Shown here: piece by piece, positions 19,102-26,901 of the stretch
Layout: each line of letters starts with the position of its first letter
Position numbering within the stretch: the first letter of the stretch is position 1
DNA from: Candidatus Faecalibacterium gallistercoris
GTDB lineage: Bacteria > Bacillota > Clostridia > Oscillospirales > Ruminococcaceae
Length of the DNA: 43,585 nucleotides
Assembly (NCBI GenBank): GCA_019116585.1
Contig: DXBJ01000023.1
Location: 1 to 43,585 of the forward strand
Reading direction: 5' to 3'
The notes under the pieces: generated by a model
What the model saw: only the letters and a program-made list of their open reading frames with translations
Database searches by the model: none
What the model was told of the DNA's origin: nothing
Made by a program: the position numbers and the translations under genes

Positions 19102-20328
19102 TCAGGCAGGGTTCCGGGCGTAGAGGCCGACGATGTTCAGGATCACCTCGGTGGCCTTGTCCATCCGCTCGGCGGTGATGCACTCCAGCACGCCGTGGAA
19201 GTTGAAGCCGCCGGTGCCCAGGTTGGGGCAGGGCAGGCCCTTCCAGCTGAGGACAGCGCCGTCGGTGCCGCCCCGGACGGGCACTTCCTCCGGTTCCAGC
19301 CCGGCGGCGCGGATGGCGGTGCGGGCGGCCTCCACCAGGTGGAAGTGGGGGCGGATCTTTTCGATCATGTTGCGGTAGCCGTCCTTCAGCTCCACCGTGA
19401 TGGTGCCGGGGCCGTACTTGCCGTTGAGCCAGGCGGCGGTCTGGAGCAGGTTGTCCTTTTTGTATTCCAGTTTGGCGGCGTCGTGGTCCCGCAGGATATA
19501 GCCCAGCTTGGCCTCGGTGACGTCGCCGGTCATCTGGCACAGGTGGTAGAAGCCTTCCCGGCCTTCGGTGGTCTCGGGGCGGGCCATGTGGGGCAGGGAC
19601 AGGTGGAACTCCATGGCCACGTTGGCGGCGTTGACCATGGTGTTTTTGGCGCTGCCGGTGTGGACCGACAGCCCCCGCACCGTGACGGTGGCCGAGGCGG
19701 CGTTGAAGTTTTCGTACTCGATGCCGCCCACGTCCCCGCCGTCTACGGTGTAGGCAAAGGCAGCCCCGAAGCGCTCCAGATCGAACAGGCTGGCCCCCTC
19801 GCCGATCTCTTCGTCGGGGGTAAAGGCGATGCACAGCTTGCCGTGGGGCGCGCCGGACTGCTGCAGGGTCTCGACGGCGGTCATGATCTCGGCCACGCCG
19901 GCCTTGTCGTCGGCCCCCAGCAGGGTGGAGCCGTCGGTGGTGATCAGGGTCTCGCCCTTCATGCTGGCCAGGAAGGGGAAGTCCTTGACCCGCATCACCG
20001 CGCCGGTGACAGGCAGGGTGACGTCCCGGCCGTCGTAGTCCTGGTGCAGGACGGGGCGGACGTTCTCGCCGGAGGCGTCGGGGGCGGTGTCCATGTGGGC
20101 GATCAGGCCCAGGGCGGGCCGGTCCTCGCAGCCGGGCGTGGGGGGCAGGGTGCCGTAAACATAGCAGTGCTCGTCCACGGCGGCGTCCTCCACCCCCAGG
20201 GCCTGGAGTTCCTCCACCAGCATCCGGGCCAGATCGAACTGGCGCTGGGTGGAGGGGTGGGTCCCGGACAGAGGGTCGGAGGTGGTGTGGACCTGAACGT
20301 ATTGCAGAAGGCGTTCGTATGCGCGCAT
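19102..20328 (-). CDS. pepT: Peptidase T (tripeptide aminopeptidase)
   Basis: PepT is a cytosolic two-zinc M20 aminopeptidase that removes the N-terminal residue of tripeptides. The 408 residues match the family length. Metal-site motifs are HMDTAPD (about 77-83) and GADDKAG (about 137-143), followed by FTPDEEIGEGA with the catalytic Glu pair. AAAGGAG precedes ATG 20328, and a promoter lies just upstream. It likely finishes degrading peptides, such as those imported by the Opp system encoded further right. Confidence 0.96.
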   Translation of the reverse strand: MRAYERLLQYVQVHTTSDPLSGTHPSTQRQFDLARMLVEELQALGVEDAAVDEHCYVYGTLPPTPGCEDRPALGLIAHMDTAPDASGENVRPVLHQDYDGRDVTLPVTGAVMRVKDFPFLASMKGETLITTDGSTLLGADDKAGVAEIMTAVETLQQSGAPHGKLCIAFTPDEEIGEGASLFDLERFGAAFAYTVDGGDVGGIEYENFNAASATVTVRGLSVHTGSAKNTMVNAANVAMEFHLSLPHMARPETTEGREGFYHLCQMTGDVTEAKLGYILRDHDAAKLEYKKDNLLQTAAWLNGKYGPGTITVELKDGYRNMIEKIRPHFHLVEAARTAIRAAGLEPEEVPVRGGTDGAVLSWKGLPCPNLGTGGFNFHGVLECITAERMDKATEVILNIVGLYARNPA

Positions 20329-20366
20329 GATAAAGCTCCTTTCAGTGGCGGTGTTTCCTGCCTACT

Positions 20367-20395
20367 AGGATACTCCATTTTGCGCGGGTTTACAA
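20367..20395 (-). promoter_or_regulatory. Promoter of pepT
   Basis: On the - strand TTGTAA (20395-20390), a 17-base spacer and TATCCT (20372-20367) lie about 40 bases before the start codon. Confidence 0.65.
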
Positions 20396-20459
20396 GGGTG
20401 TAACAGCAAGGCGGGAGCATACAGGGACGCGCCGCGCCCAAAACGGGCACAGCAGAACG

Positions 20460-20507
20460 GACCGGCCCTCCAGGCAAGCCGGATGGAGCTTTCCTGAAGG
20501 GCCGGTC
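20460..20507 (-). terminator. Hairpin after the D-lactate dehydrogenase-like gene
   Basis: A stem of about 15 bases pairs 20460-20474 with 20493-20507, starting 25 bases after the stop. The following bases are poor in T, so it may be a weak or processing-type terminator. Confidence 0.55.
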
Positions 20508-20531
20508 TGAGGCAGGGGCTTCGGCGCAGCG

Positions 20532-21521
20532 TCAGGCCAGGCTGACGTCGTGGCGGGTGGGCTGGCCCTGGGCGAAAGCGGCGGCGCTCTCAAAGACGCC
20601 GCGGACCATGCTCTCCACGTCCTCGTCGGTGTAAAAGGCGGTGTGGCAGGTCAGCAGCACGTTGGGGAAACTGCGCAGCAGGGCCAGCTCGGGGTTGGCG
20701 ATGGGGTCCCCGGCGCGGTTGTAGTAGTACAGGCCGTTCTCGTTTTCCAGCACGTCCAGGGCCGCGGCGCCCACGCGGCCGCTCTCCAGGGCGGCGATCA
20801 GCGCGCCGCTGTCGATCAGGGAGCCCCGGGCGGTGTTGACGATCACCACCCCGTCCTTCATTTTGGCCAGCGCCGCCCCGTCGATCAGGTGATGGTTCTG
20901 GGCGGTGGCGTTGGTGTGCAGGGTGATGACGTCGCTCTCGGCGCACAGGGTGTCGAAGTCCACGTATTCGGCCCAGCGGGCGGCCTCCTGGCTGGGGTAC
21001 AGGTCGTAGGCCAGCAGGCGGCAGCCAAAGCCCGACAGGTGCTCCAGCACCGTGCGGCCGATGTGCCCGGTGCCGATCACCCCCACCGTGCAGCCGGACA
21101 GGTCCCGGCCGATCTTGCCCTGCAGGGAGTAGTCCTGCACCTCGCCCCGCTTGAGGATGTGGCCCACCCGGCGCAGGCTCATCATCATCAGCATGATGGC
21201 AAAATTGGCCACCCCGCGGGGCGGGTAGTCCACGTTGGACACCCGCATCCCCAGCTCACGGGCGGTCTGCCGGTCCACGTGGTCGTAGCCGATGGAGCGG
21301 CAGCAGAGATACTTCACCCCCAGCTCGTGGAACCGCCGGACCATGTCCGGGCCCATGTCGCAGGGGGTCATGGAGACGGCGTCGCACCCGGCGGCCAGGG
21401 CGGCGTTTTCAAGGGTGGGGTATGCCTCGCAGCCGTCGAACGCGATGCCGGTCTCGGCGGCCAGCCGTTCGGCGCAGGGACGCTCGTCCCAGGGCCGGAG
21501 GGTGTAAAAGAAGATCTTCAT
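20532..21521 (-). CDS. D-isomer-specific 2-hydroxyacid dehydrogenase (D-lactate dehydrogenase-like)
   Basis: The 329-residue NAD-dependent enzyme is expected to interconvert pyruvate (or a related 2-oxoacid) and the D-hydroxyacid. It has the NAD-binding GTGHIGRT motif (about 152-159), NTARGS with the catalytic Arg, a DVLENE segment with the Glu, and CHTAFYTDEDVESM with the catalytic His. HTAFYT is typical of D-lactate dehydrogenases and the related VanH. The frame stays open far upstream, but ATG 21521 has AAAGGAG ahead of it and begins the conserved MKIFFYTLRPWDE. No D-Ala-D-Lac ligase gene is nearby, so a fermentative role is more likely than a VanH role. Confidence 0.88.
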   Translation of the reverse strand: MKIFFYTLRPWDERPCAERLAAETGIAFDGCEAYPTLENAALAAGCDAVSMTPCDMGPDMVRRFHELGVKYLCCRSIGYDHVDRQTARELGMRVSNVDYPPRGVANFAIMLMMMSLRRVGHILKRGEVQDYSLQGKIGRDLSGCTVGVIGTGHIGRTVLEHLSGFGCRLLAYDLYPSQEAARWAEYVDFDTLCAESDVITLHTNATAQNHHLIDGAALAKMKDGVVIVNTARGSLIDSGALIAALESGRVGAAALDVLENENGLYYYNRAGDPIANPELALLRSFPNVLLTCHTAFYTDEDVESMVRGVFESAAAFAQGQPTRHDVSLA

Positions 21522-21723
21522 AAAGAGTGCTCCTTTCCGGTGTTTTGCTGCCTTTATGATAGCACGTTTCGACCCCGCCGGAGGCTGAATCTTTCTCATC
21601 TTGCAAGTGAGAGACCACGACCATTTGACGCTTCTGCCTGTCCAGGCAGAGAGCCGTAAAAATAGGGGCTTTGCCAACGGTGCGCTGATGCTGGCCCGCA
21701 GGGCCGGAGAGGGCCACTTCTGC

Positions 21724-21758
21724 CAAAACAATACCCCCTCCGGGAGTTCCGGAAGGGG
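21724..21758 (-). terminator. Terminator of the metallophosphoesterase gene
   Basis: A 10-base stem pairs 21734-21743 with 21749-21758 around a 5-base loop. On the - strand it is followed by TATTGTTTTG. It lies about 48 bases after the stop. The rest of the 21522-21805 gap holds two small G/C hairpins and a possible -10 (TATCAT, 21561-21556) for the dehydrogenase gene, but no convincing -35. Confidence 0.75.
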
Positions 21759-21805
21759 CATCGAAATGGCAGTTTGATTGTTTTGACAGCGTTTGCCGCG
21801 GGGCG

Positions 21806-22468
21806 TCACCTGGAAAACATCGCGGCGAACGACTCCAGGAAGAAGAACTTTTTGGCGGGATGGTATTCCAGGTCCGGCGTCTCGAAGGTGTAGCGTTCGG
21901 TGGCGTTGATGACGGTGGTCTCGCCCCGCTGGCAGACGCGGGGCAGCTTGTAGTCGTAGAACAGGTGGATGTGCCCGTGGACGAACCACCGGGGCTGCCA
22001 CTCGTCCAAAAAGGCGTTGAAGCATTCAAACCCCCGGTGAGGCAGGTCCTCGCCGTCGTTCAGGCCCCGGGCGGGGGCGTGGGTCAGCAGCAGGTCCACC
22101 CCGCCCAGCCGCCGCACCTTGGGCCGCAGCTTGGCGATGCGGCGGCGCATGGCCGCCTCGGTGTACTGGTAGGGGCTTTCGCGGTTATAGCGCACCGAGC
22201 CGCCCAGGCCGACCACCCGCAGCCCCCGCCAGACATAGACCCCATCGTCCACGCAGATGCAGCCGCCCGGCTCCTGGGTAGCGTACTCCTTGTCGTGGTT
22301 GCCGTGCACATACAGGATGGGCGCGGGGGTAAAATTGGTCAAAAATTCCAGATAGGCGCGGGGCAGATCCCCACAGGAAAGGATCAGGTCGACCCCTTCC
22401 AGCCGCTCACGGCACTGGGGACACCACAGCGCCTTTGAGGCCACGTCAGAAATAGCCAGTATCTTCAC
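21806..22468 (-). CDS. Metallophosphoesterase (calcineurin-like)
   Basis: The 220-residue protein has the metallophosphoesterase motifs in order: an opening SD in place of the usual DxH (ISDVASKAL), GD (SCGDLP, about 33-36), GNHD (about 56-59), LTHAPARG and GHIHL. The first motif lacks the usual His, so the metal site may be slightly atypical. Similar proteins are annotated as phosphoesterases of unknown substrate. The start is GTG 22468, preceded by AAGGA at very short spacing or GGAG at about 11 bases. It lies 126 bases downstream of the BMP-like gene on the same strand. Confidence 0.85.
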   Translation of the reverse strand: MKILAISDVASKALWCPQCRERLEGVDLILSCGDLPRAYLEFLTNFTPAPILYVHGNHDKEYATQEPGGCICVDDGVYVWRGLRVVGLGGSVRYNRESPYQYTEAAMRRRIAKLRPKVRRLGGVDLLLTHAPARGLNDGEDLPHRGFECFNAFLDEWQPRWFVHGHIHLFYDYKLPRVCQRGETTVINATERYTFETPDLEYHPAKKFFFLESFAAMFSR

Positions 22469-22594
22469 GTTCCTTCAAGCTCCGTTCTATTTCGATTCCT
22501 CTTTACCATTTGCTTTGCCCTGCAGCTTGCCCGGCCGGCCGCCCTCCTGGCCGCAGGCCCCGCCTGCGGGGCCGGGAAGGGAGCAGCCCGCCCC

Positions 22595-24562
22595 TCACTT
22601 GAGGGCGGGTTTGGCCGGCTGGGCCGGCACGTCCTTGATGACGTCCAGGCCGCAGATCTCGGCCAGGGCCCGGGTCTTGACGTCCAGCTGGTCGTAGCTG
22701 GGCAGGCTGCCCTCCACGCACTCGTCCAGCCAGTCCATCATCATCAGCTCTTTGGGGGTGTACACCACCTTTTGGGGACTGTGCAGCAGGTGCTTTTGGC
22801 CGTATACCTGGGCGGGGAAGATGGTCAGCAGCCCTCCGTGCAGCTGGGTCTCCATCAGGCCCAGCAGCTGCAGCGACCCGCCGGGCAGCCCGTGGCTGTA
22901 GCGGATGCCGACGGCGCCGCTCTTCATGCCCCACCAGTAGTTGATGGCTTTGCCGGTGTCGGCGGCGTCCCAGCTGCCGTTCAGGATCGAGCGGATGATC
23001 TCGGTGTAGAACACGTCCCAGCGCCACTCGGGCAGGCCCAGCGGGCGGATGACCCCGTTGGGCAGCCGCTGGCACAGGCCGTAGTCCCGGTGGGAATCGG
23101 GGGCCTCCCGGCTGTCCCGGGCGTAGTAGAGGGTGACGTCCTCCCGGTCGGAGAAGTTGAGGGGGTGCTCCGGGTCGGGCAGGCAGGCCCACCGCAGCAG
23201 GACCCGGCCTTCCGGCCGGACCGAGCGCAGCCCCTGGGCGTAGGCGTTGACGGCGGCGGGGATGCCGTAGACGGGGTTGGGCGCCACATAGCCCACCACG
23301 TTGGTGGGGGACAGGATGCCTGCCAGCATCCCCAGGATGTACGTTGCCTCGTAGGTGCGGGGATAATAGGTGCGCACCAGGGGGTGGGGCGCGTTCAGCG
23401 AGCAGTTCAGGAACTTGGTCTTGGGGTGCTGGGCGGCCACCTTCAGGCAGGCGGTGTGCATCCGCACGCTGGTGGTGAACACCACATCGGCCCCGTCGTG
23501 GGCCACTTCCTCCAGCACCTGCTCGGCGTCCACCTCGGGGTCCACGTTCTCCCGCGAGGAGAGGATCACCCGGTCCCCAAAGGTGTTGGCCAGGGCATCC
23601 CGGCCTTTTTCATGGGCCCGGACCCAGGCGCTGACGGCCTCATTGTACTCGTGGATAAAGGTGACCCGCAGCTCGCTGGGCCGGGTGAAGATGTTCAGCT
23701 TGGAAAGGCCCGACAGGGGCTTGGCCAGGGGGCTGGCGGCCTCAGTCTGGGGCTCCAGCACCACCTCCACCGCCTGGTCCTTGGTCAGGACGGTGATCTC
23801 GTCCCACATTTTGGACAGGTTGGCCTTGATCTGGGCGGGGGTGGCGTCGCAGGCGTCGGTGTAGCGGTAGACCGACAGGTACACCAGCAGCGCGTCGCCC
23901 ACGGTCAGGGGCAACTGCGCGCCCCCCAGCGCCCGGAACTGCTTGCGGAACTTGGTGTGCAGGGCGTTGAAGTTTTTGCGGTCGTCGTCGGTCCACTCTT
24001 CGCCCGAGGCTTTGCACACCAGCTTTTGCAGCTTGGCGTAGCTGCCCAGCCGGGAGAACTGGACGATGTTCACCTTGCTCAGCTTGTAAAAGTCCAAAAA
24101 CTCGTAGTAGATGCGGTTTTCAAGGCTGTCGTTGCGGGCGGGGATCAGCCGGGTGACAGTGCCGGGGATGCTGGCCGAGTCAAAGTGCTTAAGCACCGAG
24201 ACCCGCTTGTTGCCCTCCTCGATGTAGAACTGGTTCAAAAACTCGTAGGCGGTCACGGGGTTGCGGATGCCCTCGTCCAGATGGGCGTCGCACAGCACCG
24301 ACCACTTGGTGGCAAACTCGGTGTCCTCGTCCAGCAGCGGCATGAAGTTGGGGGCAAAAGCGGTGTGGCGGCCGCTGGTCTTGGTGCCCACGATGCTCTC
24401 GCTGGGCATGTTCACCAGGCCCAGCGGCTCGGTGGCCACGATCTCCACGTTGACCAGAATGTCGTCCAGCACCGGCAGGTAGGGGTTCTGGCCGCGGGCC
24501 ACATGGGCGCGGTAGTCCTTCTGGCCTGCCTTGAGGGCGGACTTGTATTCTTCCATAGACAT
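22595..24562 (-). CDS. Cytosolic BMP-type binding protein with N-terminal ParB-like domain
   Basis: The 655-residue protein has no signal peptide and no lipobox. Residues about 30-180 contain a ParB/sulfiredoxin-like stretch (EEGNKRVSVLKHFDSASIPG). From about 300 the protein resembles the basic membrane protein (BMP) family, which binds nucleosides for ABC importers: VTFIHEYNEAVSAW, DGADVVFTTS, TYYPRTYEATYILGMLAG, GYVAPNPVYGIP. No ABC permease or ATPase is adjacent. I recall such fusions being common but uncharacterised in Clostridia. A nucleoside-sensing regulator is a plausible guess, not shown. Start ATG 24562 has GGAG nine bases upstream; an ATG two codons earlier is too close to it. Confidence 0.8.
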   Translation of the reverse strand: MSMEEYKSALKAGQKDYRAHVARGQNPYLPVLDDILVNVEIVATEPLGLVNMPSESIVGTKTSGRHTAFAPNFMPLLDEDTEFATKWSVLCDAHLDEGIRNPVTAYEFLNQFYIEEGNKRVSVLKHFDSASIPGTVTRLIPARNDSLENRIYYEFLDFYKLSKVNIVQFSRLGSYAKLQKLVCKASGEEWTDDDRKNFNALHTKFRKQFRALGGAQLPLTVGDALLVYLSVYRYTDACDATPAQIKANLSKMWDEITVLTKDQAVEVVLEPQTEAASPLAKPLSGLSKLNIFTRPSELRVTFIHEYNEAVSAWVRAHEKGRDALANTFGDRVILSSRENVDPEVDAEQVLEEVAHDGADVVFTTSVRMHTACLKVAAQHPKTKFLNCSLNAPHPLVRTYYPRTYEATYILGMLAGILSPTNVVGYVAPNPVYGIPAAVNAYAQGLRSVRPEGRVLLRWACLPDPEHPLNFSDREDVTLYYARDSREAPDSHRDYGLCQRLPNGVIRPLGLPEWRWDVFYTEIIRSILNGSWDAADTGKAINYWWGMKSGAVGIRYSHGLPGGSLQLLGLMETQLHGGLLTIFPAQVYGQKHLLHSPQKVVYTPKELMMMDWLDECVEGSLPSYDQLDVKTRALAEICGLDVIKDVPAQPAKPALK

Positions 24563-24708
24563 AGGCATACGCTCCTTTCTGTGCGCCCAGGGCGCACGCG
24601 CAGGGGTGACTCATCCCGTCCAGCCCGGGCGGGAATCCAAACAAACCATTTTATGCCAAACGATGCATATCCTTCTCCATCCGGGCGGCATACCTCCGCC
24701 CAAAGTAC

Positions 24709-24737
24709 AGTATACCACACTTTTTGCAGTTTGTCTC
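24709..24737 (-). promoter_or_regulatory. Promoter of the BMP-like gene, with a 140-base leader
   Basis: On the - strand GAGACA (24737-24732), a 17-base spacer and TATACT (24714-24709) are seen. The leader holds a GGGCGG/CCGCCC hairpin. A perfect GTGCGCC-CTG-GGCGCAC hairpin (24583-24599) sits immediately before the ribosome binding site. I recognise no riboswitch class in it. Confidence 0.6.
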
Positions 24738-24864
24738 TACCGCCGCCGGGGTCCGGCTGGGATACATGCGAAAATGGCCGGCGCACAGGGGGCGCAAAAG
24801 CCGGGAGATACGTCCCGCTTTCCTGCCTGCGGGGAGGCCCGGCGGGCTTTTTTGTGCCCGGCGC

Positions 24865-24893
24865 TTGCAACTTGCCCGGTTTTCAGGTACCAT
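24865..24893 (+). promoter_or_regulatory. Promoter of the DUF1643-PAP2 pair
   Basis: TTGCAA (24865-24870), a 17-base spacer and TACCAT (24888-24893) lie about 28 bases before the start codon. The rest of the 24569-24921 gap holds only the divergent promoter and leader of the BMP-like gene. Confidence 0.6.
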
Positions 24894-24921
24894 AAAAGAA
24901 AAACGAAGGGAACCGACCAAC

Positions 24922-25485
24922 ATGGAAACCAAAACCCTCCCCGCCCTCGAAGTGGGGGAATACGCCGGGGGCCTGTGGTACTACGAGCCCCACGTCTATC
25001 TGCCGTACCGGTATGTGTTGGGCCGGCCGGGGGCGCGGCCGCTGGTGTGCATCGGCATCAACCCCAGCACCGCCCAGCCCGGCGCGCTGGACCCCACCGT
25101 CAAAAGCGTGGAGCGGCTGGCGGCGGCCAACGGCTTTGACAGCTGGATCATGTTCAACGTCTACCCCCAGCGGGCCACCGACCCCAACGACATGGACCGC
25201 ACCCCCGACCGGGCCCTCTGCGACGAAAACCTGCGCTGGCTGGCGGCGGTGCTGGCCCAGACCGACCCCACCATGTGGGCGGCCTGGGGCACCCTGATCG
25301 AAAAGCGGCCCTACCTGCCGGCGCTGATGCGGGAGATGGTGGCCCTCACCCGGGAAAAAGGCGCCCCCTGGGTCACCTTTGGCCGGCGCAGCAAGGCGGG
25401 CCACCCCCACCACCCCCTCTATCTGCGAAAGGACGCCGTGCCCGAGCCTTTTGATGTGGAAAAGTATCTGGACATCTGCTTTTGA
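24922..25485 (+). CDS. DUF1643 family protein
   Basis: The 187-residue protein matches the DUF1643 family. It has the early INPSTAQPGALDPTVKSVER segment, then FNVYPQRATDP, a central WAAWGTLIEKRPYL and a C-terminal KAGHPHHPLYL. The function of the family is unknown; it occurs in bacteria and phages as a small soluble protein. GAAGGGA precedes ATG 24922. It is followed after 20 bases by a PAP2 phosphatase gene, which is probably co-transcribed. Confidence 0.85.
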   Translation: METKTLPALEVGEYAGGLWYYEPHVYLPYRYVLGRPGARPLVCIGINPSTAQPGALDPTVKSVERLAAANGFDSWIMFNVYPQRATDPNDMDRTPDRALCDENLRWLAAVLAQTDPTMWAAWGTLIEKRPYLPALMREMVALTREKGAPWVTFGRRSKAGHPHHPLYLRKDAVPEPFDVEKYLDICF

Positions 25486-25505
25486 CCCGGAAAGGAGGCC
25501 CGCCC

Positions 25506-26009
25506 ATGCGCCCGGCCCAGTACGCCAAGATCTACCGCTGGTTTGCCGCCCGGCCGCCGGCGCTGAAAGCCCTGCGGCTGGCCAACCGCTGGCTGCCTCT
25601 GGCCAGCGCGGGGGCTTACGCCGTCCTGCTGGCGGGGCTGGCTGCCGGCGAGTGCCCCCTGGAGCTGCTGGCCCGGGCCGTTTTGGCGCCGGGGGCGGTG
25701 TTCCTGGGGGGCAGCGCCCTGCGGGCCGCCCTGGACCGGCCCCGCCCCTACCAGCAGCCCGGTTTTGTGCCGCTGCTGCCCAAAGATACATTGGGCCGCA
25801 GTTTCCCCTCCCGCCATGCCCTCAGCGCCGGGGCCATTGCCGCGGCCTGGCTGCCGGTCTGCCCGGCGGCGTCCGCCCTGCTGGGGGCGCTGACCCTGGC
25901 GCTGTGCGCCGCCCGGGTGCTGGCGGGGGTGCACACCCCGGCCGATGTGCTGGCCGGCGCGGCGCTGGGCTTTGGCCTGGCCGCCCTGGGGATGTGCCTG
26001 CCCCTCTGA
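25506..26009 (+). CDS. PAP2-family membrane phosphatase
   Basis: The 167-residue protein has about five hydrophobic segments and the three acid-phosphatase motifs: a KxxxxxxRP-like site seen as RAALDRPRPYQ, the PSRHA motif (about 101-105) with the catalytic His, and an ARVLAGVHTPADV segment with the second His. Members remove phosphate from lipids such as undecaprenyl-PP or phosphatidate; the substrate here is not known. AAAGGAGG (25491-25498) precedes ATG 25506. Confidence 0.88.
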   Translation: MRPAQYAKIYRWFAARPPALKALRLANRWLPLASAGAYAVLLAGLAAGECPLELLARAVLAPGAVFLGGSALRAALDRPRPYQQPGFVPLLPKDTLGRSFPSRHALSAGAIAAAWLPVCPAASALLGALTLALCAARVLAGVHTPADVLAGAALGFGLAALGMCLPL

Positions 26010-26034
26010 ACCGCACCCGCTCCCTGATACGCCG

Positions 26035-26069
26035 AACGCCCCCACCTTCCTGCAAGGCGGGGGCGTTTT
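26035..26069. terminator. Bidirectional terminator between the PAP2 and DtxR-type genes
   Basis: AACGCCCCC (26035-26043) pairs with GGGGGCGTT (26059-26067), followed by TT on the + strand and preceded by a poorer A tract for the - strand. It separates two convergent genes. Confidence 0.75.
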
Positions 26070-26103
26070 ATATGTCGGCCGGACGGGACTTTTTGACAGT
26101 TGA

Positions 26104-26508
26104 TTATCCGTTTGCAGCCTCGTCGGGGGCGTCCGGGCCGAACAGCCGCTGGTACTCCCCGGTAAAGGCGCGCTCGGGCAGGGCGGCGGTCAGGGCCAGG
26201 GCGGCGTGGCGGCGCTCGCCGGCGGTCAGGGCGGTGCCCGGCGGCACAGGCGGAAAGTGCTCCAGCACGCACTCCACCTGCCGCTGCACCCGCCGGGCCA
26301 CGAACACGCCCCGGTCGGTCAGATAGATCTTGCCGTAGTGGGCTTTGACGATCATGCCCCGCTCCATCAGCTGGCCCAGGGCCCGGGCCACCGAGGGCCG
26401 CGTCACCCCCAGGCGCTCGGCGATGGTGCGGGAGCTGATGTCCCGCTGGGTGGCGGCGGCCTCGTAGATGGCCAGCAGATAGCGCAGATGGGCGGCGGAA
26501 AGTTCCAT
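26104..26508 (-). CDS. DtxR/MntR-type metal-dependent regulator
   Basis: The 134-residue protein has the DtxR winged helix (about 1-65: LRYLLAIYEA, the ISSRTIAERLGVTRPSVARAL recognition unit, KAHYGKIYLTDRG). A shortened dimerisation domain with metal-ligand-like E, C and H residues (QVECVLEHF) follows. It lacks the C-terminal SH3-like domain of classic DtxR. GAGGATG precedes ATG 26508. It lies at the downstream end of the feo gene cluster on the same strand, so it is a good candidate to bind the palindromes at 29693-30621 and repress iron uptake when Fe2+ is plentiful. Confidence 0.88.
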   Translation of the reverse strand: MELSAAHLRYLLAIYEAAATQRDISSRTIAERLGVTRPSVARALGQLMERGMIVKAHYGKIYLTDRGVFVARRVQRQVECVLEHFPPVPPGTALTAGERRHAALALTAALPERAFTGEYQRLFGPDAPDEAANG

Positions 26509-26582
26509 AAAGGCATCCTCCCTTGGATAGCACAGCGGCGCGGGCCGTCGTAGGGCAGCCCGCGCCGTCGCAGTGTGATCGG

Positions 26583-26759
26583 TCAGTGGCCGGTGTGGCA
26601 GCCGTGGCAGCTGCCGCTGCATCCGCTGCAGCCCTTGCACCCGGCGCATTGGCCGGACCGCAGGTCCCGGATGGTGGCCCGCACCGACAGGCCCACCAGG
26701 CCGAACACTACGGCCCCCACCAGGATGGTGGACAGATTGGCAGTTAAAAACGAAAGCAT
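26583..26759 (-). CDS. FeoB-associated Cys-rich membrane peptide
   Basis: The 58-residue peptide has one membrane helix (about 8-26) and a short C-terminal tail with six Cys in CxxC or CxxxC spacing plus two His (CAGCKGCSGCSG then SCHGCHTGH). This fits the small Cys-rich proteins often found after feoB, thought to aid ferrous iron transfer. A purine-rich GGAGG site precedes ATG 26759. It lies 142 bases after feoB, the largest gap in this cluster. Confidence 0.88.
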   Translation of the reverse strand: MLSFLTANLSTILVGAVVFGLVGLSVRATIRDLRSGQCAGCKGCSGCSGSCHGCHTGH

Positions 26760-26901
26760 GACGGACCTCCTTCCAGAGTGTTTACGTTGGTCTTGTACCC
26801 GGCCTGCCCGGTCAGAACAGCGGGCGGATACATCCTCTTGCCGTTGCCCACATTTCCGGCGCGGGACAGCGCCCGCTGGGAAATTTGGACGGCTGCGCCG
26901 T

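Noticed and set aside
20532-21521. VanH-type vancomycin resistance gene
   Set aside because: The protein resembles D-lactate dehydrogenases including VanH, but no D-Ala-D-Lac ligase or VanX gene is nearby.
24836-24853. Terminator GCCC-GGC-GGGC followed by T6
   Set aside because: The stem is only four bases long and no gene reads into it on the + strand.
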